23,241 nt of DNA from CAYRUP01 sp964578975 (GTDB taxonomy: Bacteria; Pseudomonadota; Gammaproteobacteria; DSM-16500), in contig CAZOFA010000033.1 in NCBI GenBank assembly GCA_964578975.1, positions 1-23,241 of the forward strand, written 5' to 3'. Numbering within the stretch: position 1 is the first letter of the stretch; each line of letters begins with the position of its first letter. Below, piece by piece: positions 6,967-16,119 of this stretch. Under the pieces are notes generated by a model. It was not told where the DNA came from and did not search any database. It worked only from the letters and a program-made list of their open reading frames with translations. Made by a program: the position numbers and the translations under genes.

Positions 6967-9900
6967 TTACGACCGTGTCATTGCCGGTGTTCTCGATACT
7001 GCTCCAACAGTGTTGACAGACTGAAAATCCTTCAAGTTGCTCTTCATCCTAGCAAACGATGCACAAAATTCCTCGAGTCCTTCCACACTGACAACACCCT
7101 GACTCTGACACCGACCCATCGCACTCGCTGTGTCATAAACCTGCACGACAGAAAATCCAAACTTTGGTTTTTCATCATTATAGACAAAGCTTTTACCAAC
7201 CAACACTTGCTTAATCCCATTCAAGGTAGCCCATATTTGCTTCATTAAATCCTGTTGTTGTTTTGTTACTTTGCTTGAGTCAAAATTAGCAATATATGAG
7301 TCAAACATAGATGCAAGTTGTTGCATTTGAGTGATAATGTCCCGTAGTGGAAACACATGAGTTGTAACTTTATTGTCGATGTACTTGAAATGTCGTATGT
7401 TCTGCAGAGACTCACAAGCAAACACCAGTAACTGTTCTATGTTCTGAGTACAGCTCTGTTCCAAGTTTCCCAAAGTTTTATGCAATGGCAGATGAGCTGG
7501 CGTTTGAGTTTTTTGCTTAGCAATTTCTCGTTTTATCAATTCAAAGATTTCTATTGCTCGCTCATCAGAAAAATTGCTTTTCCAAGATAATATATACCCG
7601 GATATATTGATGGTTAGTGGCTGTTCACCCTTTAATTCTCGAACAAATCCCTCTAGTGTAAATTTGACAAAATCATAGCGTCTTTTATTGATGCATGCGC
7701 ATGCCAATTTATTGCGTAGAGAAATTAAATCCTGCTGGGAGAGTTTGGTCGGTTGCTTATCTTCAGCCAAATCTTTAACTCGCACACTTTTCTCATCGAC
7801 AACTGTTTTTATTTCTCCGAGAACTTCCGATGCCCAGGGCATTTTTGTAGAAAAACTTCCTACTTCAGTCGGCTTACAGGTAAAAACAAAATCATCAAAT
7901 GTCGAAAGTGAATTTTCACAGTCATCAATATTACGATTATCATTTATCGTTTTTATAATCTTGGTGATCGCTTCTAAAAATCGTCGTGATTCTAGTACAC
8001 TGCGAACTTTGTCTTGAAGAGATCGAGCAACCTCAGGATTAATTTTTTCAAAATTATCTAGAAAACTACTCAATGCTTCAAGCTCAGCATAACGATCATG
8101 TTGAATTAATTGGCGCACGTGTACTTGAAGTGCATTTGCTATGATCGCTTTGTCAAAAGCTAAATCCTTATTTTGTTTTTGCACCTGCAGCATTGCTTCA
8201 AGCTCTATCCCAGCTTCTCGAATACGCCATAAAATACAGGGTTGATCTTGTAAAGTATTTCCTTGTTCCTGTAGTGTGAGTAGAGCTGCAATAGAGTGTT
8301 GTTTTTCTAAGAAATTGCGTTGCAGTGGAGGTGTGTTCTGCACCGGACCTAACTTAGTCTCTACTTCCGTCGCGACCGTTCGCAAAAATTCAATTGTTTT
8401 ATAGTGTGCTAAAAATTCAAGACCGACTATTGATTCTAGATCTGGAGTCAGTAGATTCACAACGCGATGATTCGTAAAATTGTCTCGATATTGAAGAATA
8501 ATCTGTTGGCAATGAGCTATTATCCCCTGAAATGTTTCAATTCCTTTTGTTTCTGCGTCAATCAGAGGAGCTGTGTCGTTATTTTTAAAATTCTGTAACT
8601 GATTCTTTTTTTGTAACAGCGAACCCAGTAAAGAAACTAACTGATCGCCACAATATCCAACCCTGACCTGCTCTAAAATTGAAGTGATATCTGCCCCGAT
8701 TCTTGTCATAAGTTCAAGCAAGTCAAAATTGGTTTTAGCCGGAACTGGAGGCAATAACAATATTAAATTTTGAAAATTACTTTGCATCACTGTCATTAAT
8801 TGGGCCAGCATTCTCATCATCCAGTCACGATAAAGGTGGTCCAGACGGCAAGAGATTGTTTGTAACCCATACGCATTTAAACAATGTTCTCTGAATGCTG
8901 CACTACGTTTTGGTTTAGGTGCCTTCCTCGATGTAAACATGCCCGCACCGGTATCACTATTATTCGCAAGAAAGGGACCCACTGCGGCAAGTCCTTTTAT
9001 CTCTTTGGAAGAGGAATGCGTAGCCAACGTTTCAAATGTTTCTTGGCTGAAATATTCATTCGTATCACCACACACGGAATAATGGAGATAGTGACTGCCC
9101 ATCGTATCAAAACGCTCATCAACAGCGCGCGAATCTTCTGCTTGACCAAACAATTGCAAAACCAAAATACTTGCTTCTTCCTTTGCTACTTTCGCTTGTG
9201 CCTCTTGTGGATCTTTGCACTCCATAAAGAGTGGACTATTAGAACGGAAATCAAATAAATTCATTCTTGCTTGGGATAAAGTTAAATTTTCGAGACTGTT
9301 ATTTTGAATCAGTACAGCATCTAGCCGCGCAATTTTTTCTATAAAATGACTGATCGCGCCACCAAGAGTACCTTGCGTCACGGTGACTGATCCCAGTCTG
9401 TTAAGCGTATTGATTTTCTCACGTAGACTTTGTTTACTTGCAAAAATAACCGCAAGCGCTTTGGTTAAATTCGTTTGAATGACACCCATTTGACTTGCAT
9501 CAAATTCAGCAAGCCCAGCTGATGAAAAATAGACGCAACTCATCACATAGGCTATAGCCGATTCGCGGTCGTGATCGGTTAGCGGATCCTCGAATTTGCA
9601 TTCCACTTGGAGTGCATTAATTTGTGCTTTTCTGTTTGCAGTTTCCGTTTGACGCTTCACCTCTTCTAAGGTTGCTAATGCATCTGATCGAAATACAAGA
9701 TCTGCCCACATCCTCAATAAAGCTTTTCCTTTGACAGGGGTTGAACCAACGTTATTAGGAAATTGGTGATGACTTAGTTCTGAAAATAATGCTAAGTGCT
9801 CAAATGGATTAGATGAAGCAATGGCTTTTAAAATTTCCTTCCATGATTTTGTATACTGAGGAGCTGTTAGACCTAAAAAAGGATCGTGCATGCAGCGATC

Positions 9901-12900
9901 AACGATTTCCAATAGCTGATATTTATAAAAAGCCATGACTGCATCTTGAGGAATACGTGCAGAGGCTTCGGCAGGTAATTTTTCTTCAAAGGGCGCGGGC
10001 AGAGTTGACTGCTTCCAACCTAACCATTCAAAACGTAAGTTCGCTTCATTTTTTATATCGTTATTTGGTGACTGCATTAATACATAATAGATAAACATTA
10101 AGTGCTTTAATTCAGTCGTGGTCAGTGGCTGTGGTGACACAGATGTAATTGACAGTTTTTGTTGTAATTCTTCCAATAACTCATTTTCATCAATCACAAT
10201 CTTATTTGTATTATTGGTTTTGACATACACATCAGCACTGAACGACGTAGACCAACAATTATTTTGCGTGGGTTCAAAAAAATCTGGCGCAAAATTTTCA
10301 TTTTGGAGAATATCACATAACTGCTGTTGAAAATTGTTAACGTCGTGATCCGTAAAATAATAAGTTGCATAAACACGAACAACCTTTGCAATCAGATCTG
10401 GTTTAGCTTTGCTATCGAGATAACTCACCACACTCGCTGCAAATTGACCAGCACCACTTCCATCAAACTTAATATCAGCGGGATATAAACCAGATTGCGC
10501 CAAACGCAACTGTGCTTCAGCAAGAAGTTGGCATGTCATTGCTTTCTCTGAAAATTGCTCTTTTATCTTGAGGAGCGCGTCTCGTTTTATATCTTGAGAA
10601 TTAAAAGTTTTCAATGCCTCTGCATCACAGACTTGATCAAATAGCGTAGCAATTTCGCTGGCAGAAAGTTTGGAATTCTTTTCTTCTAAGTCCTGAATAA
10701 TAATCTGCAACTTTTCAGGACGATGTGTTGAAGTAGTAGCAATATTTTCCGCTAGTGTGATTGCACTTTTACAATCTTTAAGTGTTTTGAGCGCACTGTC
10801 TTTATCAAAGATGGCTTGATCAAAATCAGAAAGTAAATCATATCTTGCACGTAGCTTTTCCAACTGCTGTGAAGAAGGTCGTATGGCCGGTGAAGATTGC
10901 AACCCTAGCCTAATAATTTCCAAATCTTTTTTAATTTCACTGGACGCGATCGTAATGAGCAAATGAATTTGATTCCTCCATTGAATCGCTCTTGGATCTG
11001 CACTATCTAAATTTTTCGATATGAATCGATAAGCAATCAGTAAATTTTTATTTAGTACAGAATTATGCGCAGTAAAAATGAGGTTTACATCGAATTCAAG
11101 ATTTGCTGAATTTTTACTTTTAAAATAGTCTTCGAAGAGACTGGTTAACTTGTTAACTAATAGAGTAGTCGAGCTTGGATCAGCCTTTTTCTCTTCAAGG
11201 TTCGGCAAGCTACTAAAAATTGATGTTATATTATCAGGTAACTCATTTTCACCCAGCACATTTTGCAATTCCAAGGTATTTACATCACAATTTTCCGATA
11301 CAACGCCACACAAACAGTAATTTTTTAATAACCTAAAAATACCGGGATTTTGATCGACAAATTGCTTTAAATTGGCTTGCGAAACAAAGTTTTTCAGAAA
11401 ATAGGCGCAAGCAATTGGATGTTCTTTTGCATCATTTTCTGTGATATTAAATGTCGCATCGAGTCTAGCAATAGCGAATCGCATCACCGCTGGCTGCAAA
11501 GTCTCTAATTTAAGTAATTCCCCCTCCCGTTTACCACCAACACTATTTAATTTTATGAAAAGTTCTAACAATTCACGATGAGTAAATGGAGAATTAATAT
11601 CGAAACGGATTAATCGCATTAAATTAACATAAGCATCAACGCTTTGTTTTAATTTATCAGAGCACTGTAAGAAGACAATCAACCGATCAAAATAGCTTTG
11701 CTTATTTGCATTGTTATTGTTTGGGTCTGTTAATTTATTTAATAAATCCAGTACGAATGGGCTCAATTCATCGGTGACGTAACTTTTTAATTCAGGCAAT
11801 AAGTCTTTGTCGTTTTGATCTAAAAAGGAAAAACGCAGTTGAAGCTTTGCAATAAAATTCGCGCACTGAACTGGAGTAAGTTTTTTTCCTGGAGCAAGTA
11901 ATACTGAGCTACTAGCCAGATAGGTTATAACATCAGGATTTTTATGATCATTGTTTTTATCATCCACATAGGAAACTAATTTTTCCATCACTGGATTTGC
12001 ATGTTCTGTTACTGGATCGTTTACTACGCATGTCTCTTCGAATTTTTTGATGAGAGAAATGTATTGGTTTTTAATATCCTGCTTTAATTGCTCATTCTTT
12101 ATTTCACGGAAGGTTTTTAACAGATAAACCCAAGCAGCTTTATTATTGGGATTCTCTAACACATGAAAGGCTGCCACTTTAAGTGCTTCAACTTGATTCA
12201 AATGGTCAGCACTAACTCCAGTCCAATAACTCCTGATTTTCCGAACATGCTCAGCAAGACACGCTAAGAAATGATAAATAGGATGATCATCTTGAAGTGC
12301 ATCTAGAAATTTAACATAAGATTTGTGAACTTGTGAACGCAATTCGCTTGAGCGACCTTCGGTCCACAGTTGAACGTCGGCCAACTGTTTCAATAAAGGA
12401 ATGTGAGACTGTTTATTTTCGATAAAATCTAAACACGCATTCACGATGCCCGCTGACTCACTTATTTTTTTAGGGTTACGAAAAAAAGATTTTGAGCGTT
12501 GTTTATCTTCATAATTGAAAATATCTAACGTTTGCATAGCAGCACTTAAAATTCTATCATTGACTCTGTTTGAATTTTTTATTTTTGCTAATTGTTTAAG
12601 TTTGTTAGCTATTGCAGGCACTTCTTTTTTACGTGTCGCGATCGCCCGCATCGACGTTGCGTTTTTTTCCAGAGCCTTATGTTCATGCAGCATGAAAAAT
12701 GATTTTGCCACAAAAGCGGTAGCAACGTATTCATGTAGTGTGTTGCAGAGAGGGGGTAGTTTTCCTACTTCGCAATGTGCTAGCACGTCAGCGGGTTCAG
12801 CGGATGAACTTACTAGTGAGGTAAATCCTTTAGCGACAGAAAGTAGACTACGTTTTGGATCCGTTGCTTTCTTCTCACTTTCTTTTTGTTCTGGGTACAC

Positions 12901-15075
12901 GATTTTTTGTATAGCGACAATTTTTGACAGAAAACCATTATCGGAAACAAAAACGTCATGCATTGCCGTGAAACCTTGCACAATGGATGGTAACGTTTTT
13001 ATAGTGCCTGCCAAAAAGAGTATGCCTGTCACCAACTCCTCCGCAACTGAGGTGTCGCAATCCTCAACATGCTGTGACGTCTCGTATATCCGTTTGGCAT
13101 TTGCAATAGAATCTTTCACTCTATCCCATCTTTGTTTTGTTTCTACAACTATTTGTCCCAGTGACGTCAAGAAAACTTGAAGAGCGTTTCGTTGTGCTTC
13201 TAATGTTTCAATCTCTACTTCTAATTCTTTTTTCCTAGGCGCTTTATCGAGAAGTGTATTTGCCAACCAATTTTCTTCGACACTTGTTAATCTCTTTTTT
13301 CTCGCTTCTATCTGTTGACTGAGAATATTAAATTGTGTTTTTGTATTCTTTGACTCAATATTTTCATCTTCAAAAAATTTACCAACTGTCTCTAGGTAGT
13401 TCGTTATTACATCGATTAATTCGTTTCGTGATTTTTCATCTTTTAAATATTGTGTCCAAAGTTGGTCTCTTCTCTTTTCAAAATGGTTTTTACTGTCTTG
13501 CTGTGGTTGTGACGGTGATAGTGACGTCAAGAATCCAGTACTAGGAGTGGAAGGAGAAGAAGAAGGAGGAGAAGAAGCAACGACTTCCTTTTTTTCTTCT
13601 ACTTCTGTCCCTTTTCGTTCACTTCTCTGAGCCGATAGAGCAAGGCGTGGATCTTTTTTTACAATATCAGGATCAACAGGAGGATATTTTATTTGAAACG
13701 TTGCTTGCATATGAGATGCAGCACACACCGCCTCAATTAAATTAGGATCTATCCAAGCAGGAAGATGAGTACCCGGCGTTACTTCACAAAAACATGCAAT
13801 CAGAACATCACGCAACAATGCTGGATTATACGAACCCTCTCCGAAATCACTGGTTTTACCTGCATATTTAAAAGCACAAATAACTGCTTTAATTCTTTTG
13901 CTTGCCGGTGTGATCGCCATCGTGTCATAGCGATCACCATAAATATCAAAGATAATTTTTCCAATGGTTTGGTAACCACTGCTCCAGCGATCATACCCCT
14001 GAATTTGGCCACCTTGAACACATGGATCCCAGAGAACGCTGGGCTTCCCGTTATCGTAAGATTGACAAGTCCAATGATTGCCGGTTTCTGTAGCACGAGG
14101 GACATAGGCAGTTGTATGATCAACAAACTTGCTTAAACAATCCTGAACTCGAACGTGTCTGCCTTCCAAGTTACCCGCATGATCAGAGCAAGGTAGCACA
14201 AATATATTTTTTCCTTGCGCTGGCACATGCGTGGGTGTTTTATCTTCCAGAAGCTGCGGTTTCGATTCTAGCGATAATAATTGTCCCAACAAATATTCAA
14301 TGTCTTTACGGTGCAAGCAATGATAGAGCGAAAGTTTACGTTGTTTATCTTTCAATAAAGCTGTCAAGTTATCGACTCTGAGGCTAGTGGAGGTTTGAGC
14401 TTGATTTTTTAATTGTTTCCGTTGCTTTTTTGCCCATGCTTCCATTGTGGGACCGAGGCTCACGAATGGATTTTGCCTCTTTCGAATAAGAGGCGTTACA
14501 AATTCTATAATTTTAGTCTGAAAAGTAATATTAAACTGAGCAGAATCTACGGATAAAATATCGACAGCAGAAGAAAAATGTTTTTCTTCCACATTTTTTT
14601 TCTCATTTAATGCGAAATCATAGATAAACTTTATTAGGTCCTTACGAAAATCTTGGGTGAGTTGGACATTCCCTCTCAGAGCCGCAATTATTTGATCTGC
14701 CACCCTTTGTGCAGCTTTGGCAATTGCCAACGCATTTGCTGCTTCTTGAAAGGCATTGATAAGCTGTACAATGACGGGACCGTTTTTTACCACCTCGGAT
14801 AAACTAGCAAGGAACTGAGCTTTTCCTGGATTAAAACACAACGAAATATAACTTTGATCAGCATCCTCTTTCCTCTCGCCTTCACAGAGAAGAGAAGCCA
14901 ATTGTTGACGAGCGCCGAATTTATCATCTTCGGTAAGAATTTGGTCTAAATGGATCGCAAGAACAATGGGTATATCAGAATCATCAGCGATCTTGAGCTT
15001 GGCGTGCGAAAGTAAAAATTCACTTAATTTTTTTGCGAGCGGACTTGCTTCCTCTTTTTGTACTCGAGCATCCAT
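6967..15075 (-). CDS. Giant protein of unknown function (2702 residues), candidate secreted effector
   Basis: An uninterrupted frame of 8.1 kb, about a third of the window. I do not recognise the family. There is no signal peptide and no convincing membrane segment, and most of it reads as soluble and helix-rich. Visible parts are: a helical N-terminus (1-285); a Cys/His/Trp-rich segment at about 288-480, starting G-K-N-I-F-V-L-P-C and including C296, H299, H307, C313, H320, H334, C337, C352; a Ser/Pro linker (about 497-520); a coiled-coil region (about 540-660); then long helical stretches with a second distinctive Gly/His-containing segment near 1985-2090. The start is set by AGGAGGT (15088-15082) six bases before ATG. 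A CTTAA-N6-CTTAA repeat upstream resembles the PmrA box of Dot/Icm effector genes. Size, composition and orphan status suggest a type IV secreted effector; that is inference. A cytoskeletal or structural role is possible. The stop touches an inverted repeat. Confidence 0.85.
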   Translation of the reverse strand: MDARVQKEEASPLAKKLSEFLLSHAKLKIADDSDIPIVLAIHLDQILTEDDKFGARQQLASLLCEGERKEDADQSYISLCFNPGKAQFLASLSEVVKNGPVIVQLINAFQEAANALAIAKAAQRVADQIIAALRGNVQLTQDFRKDLIKFIYDFALNEKKNVEEKHFSSAVDILSVDSAQFNITFQTKIIEFVTPLIRKRQNPFVSLGPTMEAWAKKQRKQLKNQAQTSTSLRVDNLTALLKDKQRKLSLYHCLHRKDIEYLLGQLLSLESKPQLLEDKTPTHVPAQGKNIFVLPCSDHAGNLEGRHVRVQDCLSKFVDHTTAYVPRATETGNHWTCQSYDNGKPSVLWDPCVQGGQIQGYDRWSSGYQTIGKIIFDIYGDRYDTMAITPASKRIKAVICAFKYAGKTSDFGEGSYNPALLRDVLIACFCEVTPGTHLPAWIDPNLIEAVCAASHMQATFQIKYPPVDPDIVKKDPRLALSAQRSERKGTEVEEKKEVVASSPPSSSPSTPSTGFLTSLSPSQPQQDSKNHFEKRRDQLWTQYLKDEKSRNELIDVITNYLETVGKFFEDENIESKNTKTQFNILSQQIEARKKRLTSVEENWLANTLLDKAPRKKELEVEIETLEAQRNALQVFLTSLGQIVVETKQRWDRVKDSIANAKRIYETSQHVEDCDTSVAEELVTGILFLAGTIKTLPSIVQGFTAMHDVFVSDNGFLSKIVAIQKIVYPEQKESEKKATDPKRSLLSVAKGFTSLVSSSAEPADVLAHCEVGKLPPLCNTLHEYVATAFVAKSFFMLHEHKALEKNATSMRAIATRKKEVPAIANKLKQLAKIKNSNRVNDRILSAAMQTLDIFNYEDKQRSKSFFRNPKKISESAGIVNACLDFIENKQSHIPLLKQLADVQLWTEGRSSELRSQVHKSYVKFLDALQDDHPIYHFLACLAEHVRKIRSYWTGVSADHLNQVEALKVAAFHVLENPNNKAAWVYLLKTFREIKNEQLKQDIKNQYISLIKKFEETCVVNDPVTEHANPVMEKLVSYVDDKNNDHKNPDVITYLASSSVLLAPGKKLTPVQCANFIAKLQLRFSFLDQNDKDLLPELKSYVTDELSPFVLDLLNKLTDPNNNNANKQSYFDRLIVFLQCSDKLKQSVDAYVNLMRLIRFDINSPFTHRELLELFIKLNSVGGKREGELLKLETLQPAVMRFAIARLDATFNITENDAKEHPIACAYFLKNFVSQANLKQFVDQNPGIFRLLKNYCLCGVVSENCDVNTLELQNVLGENELPDNITSIFSSLPNLEEKKADPSSTTLLVNKLTSLFEDYFKSKNSANLEFDVNLIFTAHNSVLNKNLLIAYRFISKNLDSADPRAIQWRNQIHLLITIASSEIKKDLEIIRLGLQSSPAIRPSSQQLEKLRARYDLLSDFDQAIFDKDSALKTLKDCKSAITLAENIATTSTHRPEKLQIIIQDLEEKNSKLSASEIATLFDQVCDAEALKTFNSQDIKRDALLKIKEQFSEKAMTCQLLAEAQLRLAQSGLYPADIKFDGSGAGQFAASVVSYLDSKAKPDLIAKVVRVYATYYFTDHDVNNFQQQLCDILQNENFAPDFFEPTQNNCWSTSFSADVYVKTNNTNKIVIDENELLEELQQKLSITSVSPQPLTTTELKHLMFIYYVLMQSPNNDIKNEANLRFEWLGWKQSTLPAPFEEKLPAEASARIPQDAVMAFYKYQLLEIVDRCMHDPFLGLTAPQYTKSWKEILKAIASSNPFEHLALFSELSHHQFPNNVGSTPVKGKALLRMWADLVFRSDALATLEEVKRQTETANRKAQINALQVECKFEDPLTDHDRESAIAYVMSCVYFSSAGLAEFDASQMGVIQTNLTKALAVIFASKQSLREKINTLNRLGSVTVTQGTLGGAISHFIEKIARLDAVLIQNNSLENLTLSQARMNLFDFRSNSPLFMECKDPQEAQAKVAKEEASILVLQLFGQAEDSRAVDERFDTMGSHYLHYSVCGDTNEYFSQETFETLATHSSSKEIKGLAAVGPFLANNSDTGAGMFTSRKAPKPKRSAAFREHCLNAYGLQTISCRLDHLYRDWMMRMLAQLMTVMQSNFQNLILLLPPVPAKTNFDLLELMTRIGADITSILEQVRVGYCGDQLVSLLGSLLQKKNQLQNFKNNDTAPLIDAETKGIETFQGIIAHCQQIILQYRDNFTNHRVVNLLTPDLESIVGLEFLAHYKTIEFLRTVATEVETKLGPVQNTPPLQRNFLEKQHSIAALLTLQEQGNTLQDQPCILWRIREAGIELEAMLQVQKQNKDLAFDKAIIANALQVHVRQLIQHDRYAELEALSSFLDNFEKINPEVARSLQDKVRSVLESRRFLEAITKIIKTINDNRNIDDCENSLSTFDDFVFTCKPTEVGSFSTKMPWASEVLGEIKTVVDEKSVRVKDLAEDKQPTKLSQQDLISLRNKLACACINKRRYDFVKFTLEGFVRELKGEQPLTINISGYILSWKSNFSDERAIEIFELIKREIAKQKTQTPAHLPLHKTLGNLEQSCTQNIEQLLVFACESLQNIRHFKYIDNKVTTHVFPLRDIITQMQQLASMFDSYIANFDSSKVTKQQQDLMKQIWATLNGIKQVLVGKSFVYNDEKPKFGFSVVQVYDTASAMGRCQSQGVVSVEGLEEFCASFARMKSNLKDFQSVNTVGAVSRTPAMTRS

Positions 15076-15081
15076 TTTTAG

Positions 15082-15088
15082 ACCTCCT
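15082..15088 (-). promoter_or_regulatory. Strong ribosome binding site of the giant gene
   Basis: On the minus strand AGGAGGT is followed by a 6-nt spacer (CTAAAA) and ATG at 15075. It is the best Shine-Dalgarno match in the window and decides the start. It also argues that this long frame is a really translated gene and not an artefact. Confidence 0.85.
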
Positions 15089-15105
15089 GGATGAAAATAT
15101 TTTTT

Positions 15106-15153
15106 TTATTATCTCTAGAACATATACCTAACAATTATTAAGGTTTTCTTAAG
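15106..15153 (-). promoter_or_regulatory. Putative promoter of the giant gene with PmrA-box-like direct repeat
   Basis: Reading the minus strand, CTTAAGAAAACCTTAA (15153-15138) is a direct repeat of CTTAA with an 11-bp period. It fits the HTTAA-N6-HTTAA form that I recall for PmrA boxes upstream of Legionella and Coxiella Dot/Icm genes. Just downstream TTGTTA (15134-15129) is followed 17 nt later by TAATAA (15111-15106), or 15 nt later by GATAAT (15113-15108). The start codon lies about 30 nt after these. The match is exact, but a site this short can occur by chance. Confidence 0.45.
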
Positions 15154-15188
15154 AGATCATTAAATTTTGTTTGAAACAGCGGAAACAG

Positions 15189-16052
15189 CTAGATGATGCT
15201 ATTGATCAACGCTGAAAAATATTTCGGCGGCTCAGGGCGATTGTACCAAGTCAATGCGATTTGATTTTCGTAGGTTTTGTTGTGATTTAATACCACTAGC
15301 TTTTTCGCCTTGATGTACGGCTGTGCAAACTCTGTGGTTAACACGCTATACCCTAATTGTTCAATAATCATGCACGTGATGGATTCAGTGCGGCTGGCAA
15401 AATGTCTTTCAGGTTGCGCATGATGATATAAATCAAAATATTTTAAATAATTCAGTGTCATCTGATCTTGTGGATTGTAATCAATGATTTTTTCTTCTGC
15501 TAAAATATTTTTCAGTGATCGATTTTTCCATTTGTAGGACGCAACTAACACATATTTTTCTGGGGTCAATTTTTTATATTCCATTTCTTTGGCGATATGT
15601 TCCGGTTGTAAAATCGCAAAGTCGCATAAACCGCGGTGCAATGATTTATGTCGTTCTTCAATGTCACTGATATCAAAATTAAATACCAATTGAGAATATT
15701 TTTTGGTCAATGGCAGACATTGGGGAATAATACGCGAATGCATAATGCTACTGGGTCCTGAAATCGTGATTTGAATCGAAGATTCCACGGCCGCATTTTT
15801 TATTTTCGCCAATGTATTGCCTTCAAGATTTTGTGCCGCCTGGCAGTAATGCAATAAGGCGTCACCTTCAGGCGTTAAGACCATTCCTTTCCGCGTTCGA
15901 ATAAATAACGTGGTTTTTAAATTTCGTTCTAATACATGAATTCTCTGAGTGACTGCTGTTTGGGTAATATGCAAAACGTCTGCTGCTGCGTGGACCGTTT
16001 TGTATTTGGCGATCGCGAGAAATGCAAGTAATTGGGGGCTGAGTAAACTCAT
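15189..16052 (-). CDS. LysR-type transcriptional regulator
   Basis: A 287-residue LysR family protein. The N-terminal winged helix-turn-helix (about 5-62) contains F-L-A-I-A-K-Y-K-T-V-H-A-A-A, I-T-Q-T-A-V-T-Q-R-I and the wing T-L-F-I-R-T-R-K-G-M-V-L-T-P-E-G. From about residue 92 (I-Q-I-T-I-S-G-P-S-S) it has the two-lobed periplasmic-binding-protein-like effector domain. Q-R-I instead of the commoner S-R-I in the recognition helix recalls the ArgP/IciA branch, but the ligand cannot be read from sequence. ATG 16052 is used; its Shine-Dalgarno (AAGAAGTGA) is weak. It lies upstream of and in the same direction as the giant gene, with 113 bp between, and the thiolase/ETF-QO operon points away on the other side. 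It could control either. Confidence 0.93.
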   Translation of the reverse strand: MSLLSPQLLAFLAIAKYKTVHAAADVLHITQTAVTQRIHVLERNLKTTLFIRTRKGMVLTPEGDALLHYCQAAQNLEGNTLAKIKNAAVESSIQITISGPSSIMHSRIIPQCLPLTKKYSQLVFNFDISDIEERHKSLHRGLCDFAILQPEHIAKEMEYKKLTPEKYVLVASYKWKNRSLKNILAEEKIIDYNPQDQMTLNYLKYFDLYHHAQPERHFASRTESITCMIIEQLGYSVLTTEFAQPYIKAKKLVVLNHNKTYENQIALTWYNRPEPPKYFSALINSII

Positions 16053-16081
16053 TTATTTTCATCACTTCTTTAAAATGATTC

Positions 16082-16087
16082 ATTATA
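16082..16087 (-). promoter_or_regulatory. Putative -10 element of the LysR gene
   Basis: A perfect TATAAT on the minus strand (16087-16082) lies 29 nt before the LysR ATG, preceded directly by TG. No good -35 is seen at 16-18 nt spacing, as expected if the promoter needs an activator. Confidence 0.4.
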
Positions 16088-16119
16088 CATTAAAATCGTC
16101 ATCCTGATAGCGCTTAGAT

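Noticed and set aside
6847..7248. Plus-strand frame of 133 residues after the assembly gap
   Set aside because: Its 3' two thirds are antisense to the giant gene and the rest is low-complexity repeat sequence (Pro/Arg-rich). An AGGTG before the ATG is the only support.
12515..13180. Plus-strand frame of 221 residues inside the giant gene
   Set aside because: Antisense shadow: Ser/Cys/Ala-rich composition without a domain pattern, and the giant frame is intact on the other strand with a strong ribosome binding site.
13765..14136. Overlapping frames on both strands within the Cys/His-rich coding region
   Set aside because: Both are in alternative frames of the giant gene and have no ribosome binding site or recognisable motif.
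6967..15075. The giant gene as an artefact or a fusion of several genes by missed stops
   Set aside because: The frame has no internal stop or N and composition is uniform. No good internal ribosome binding site plus ATG was noticed that would suggest separate genes.
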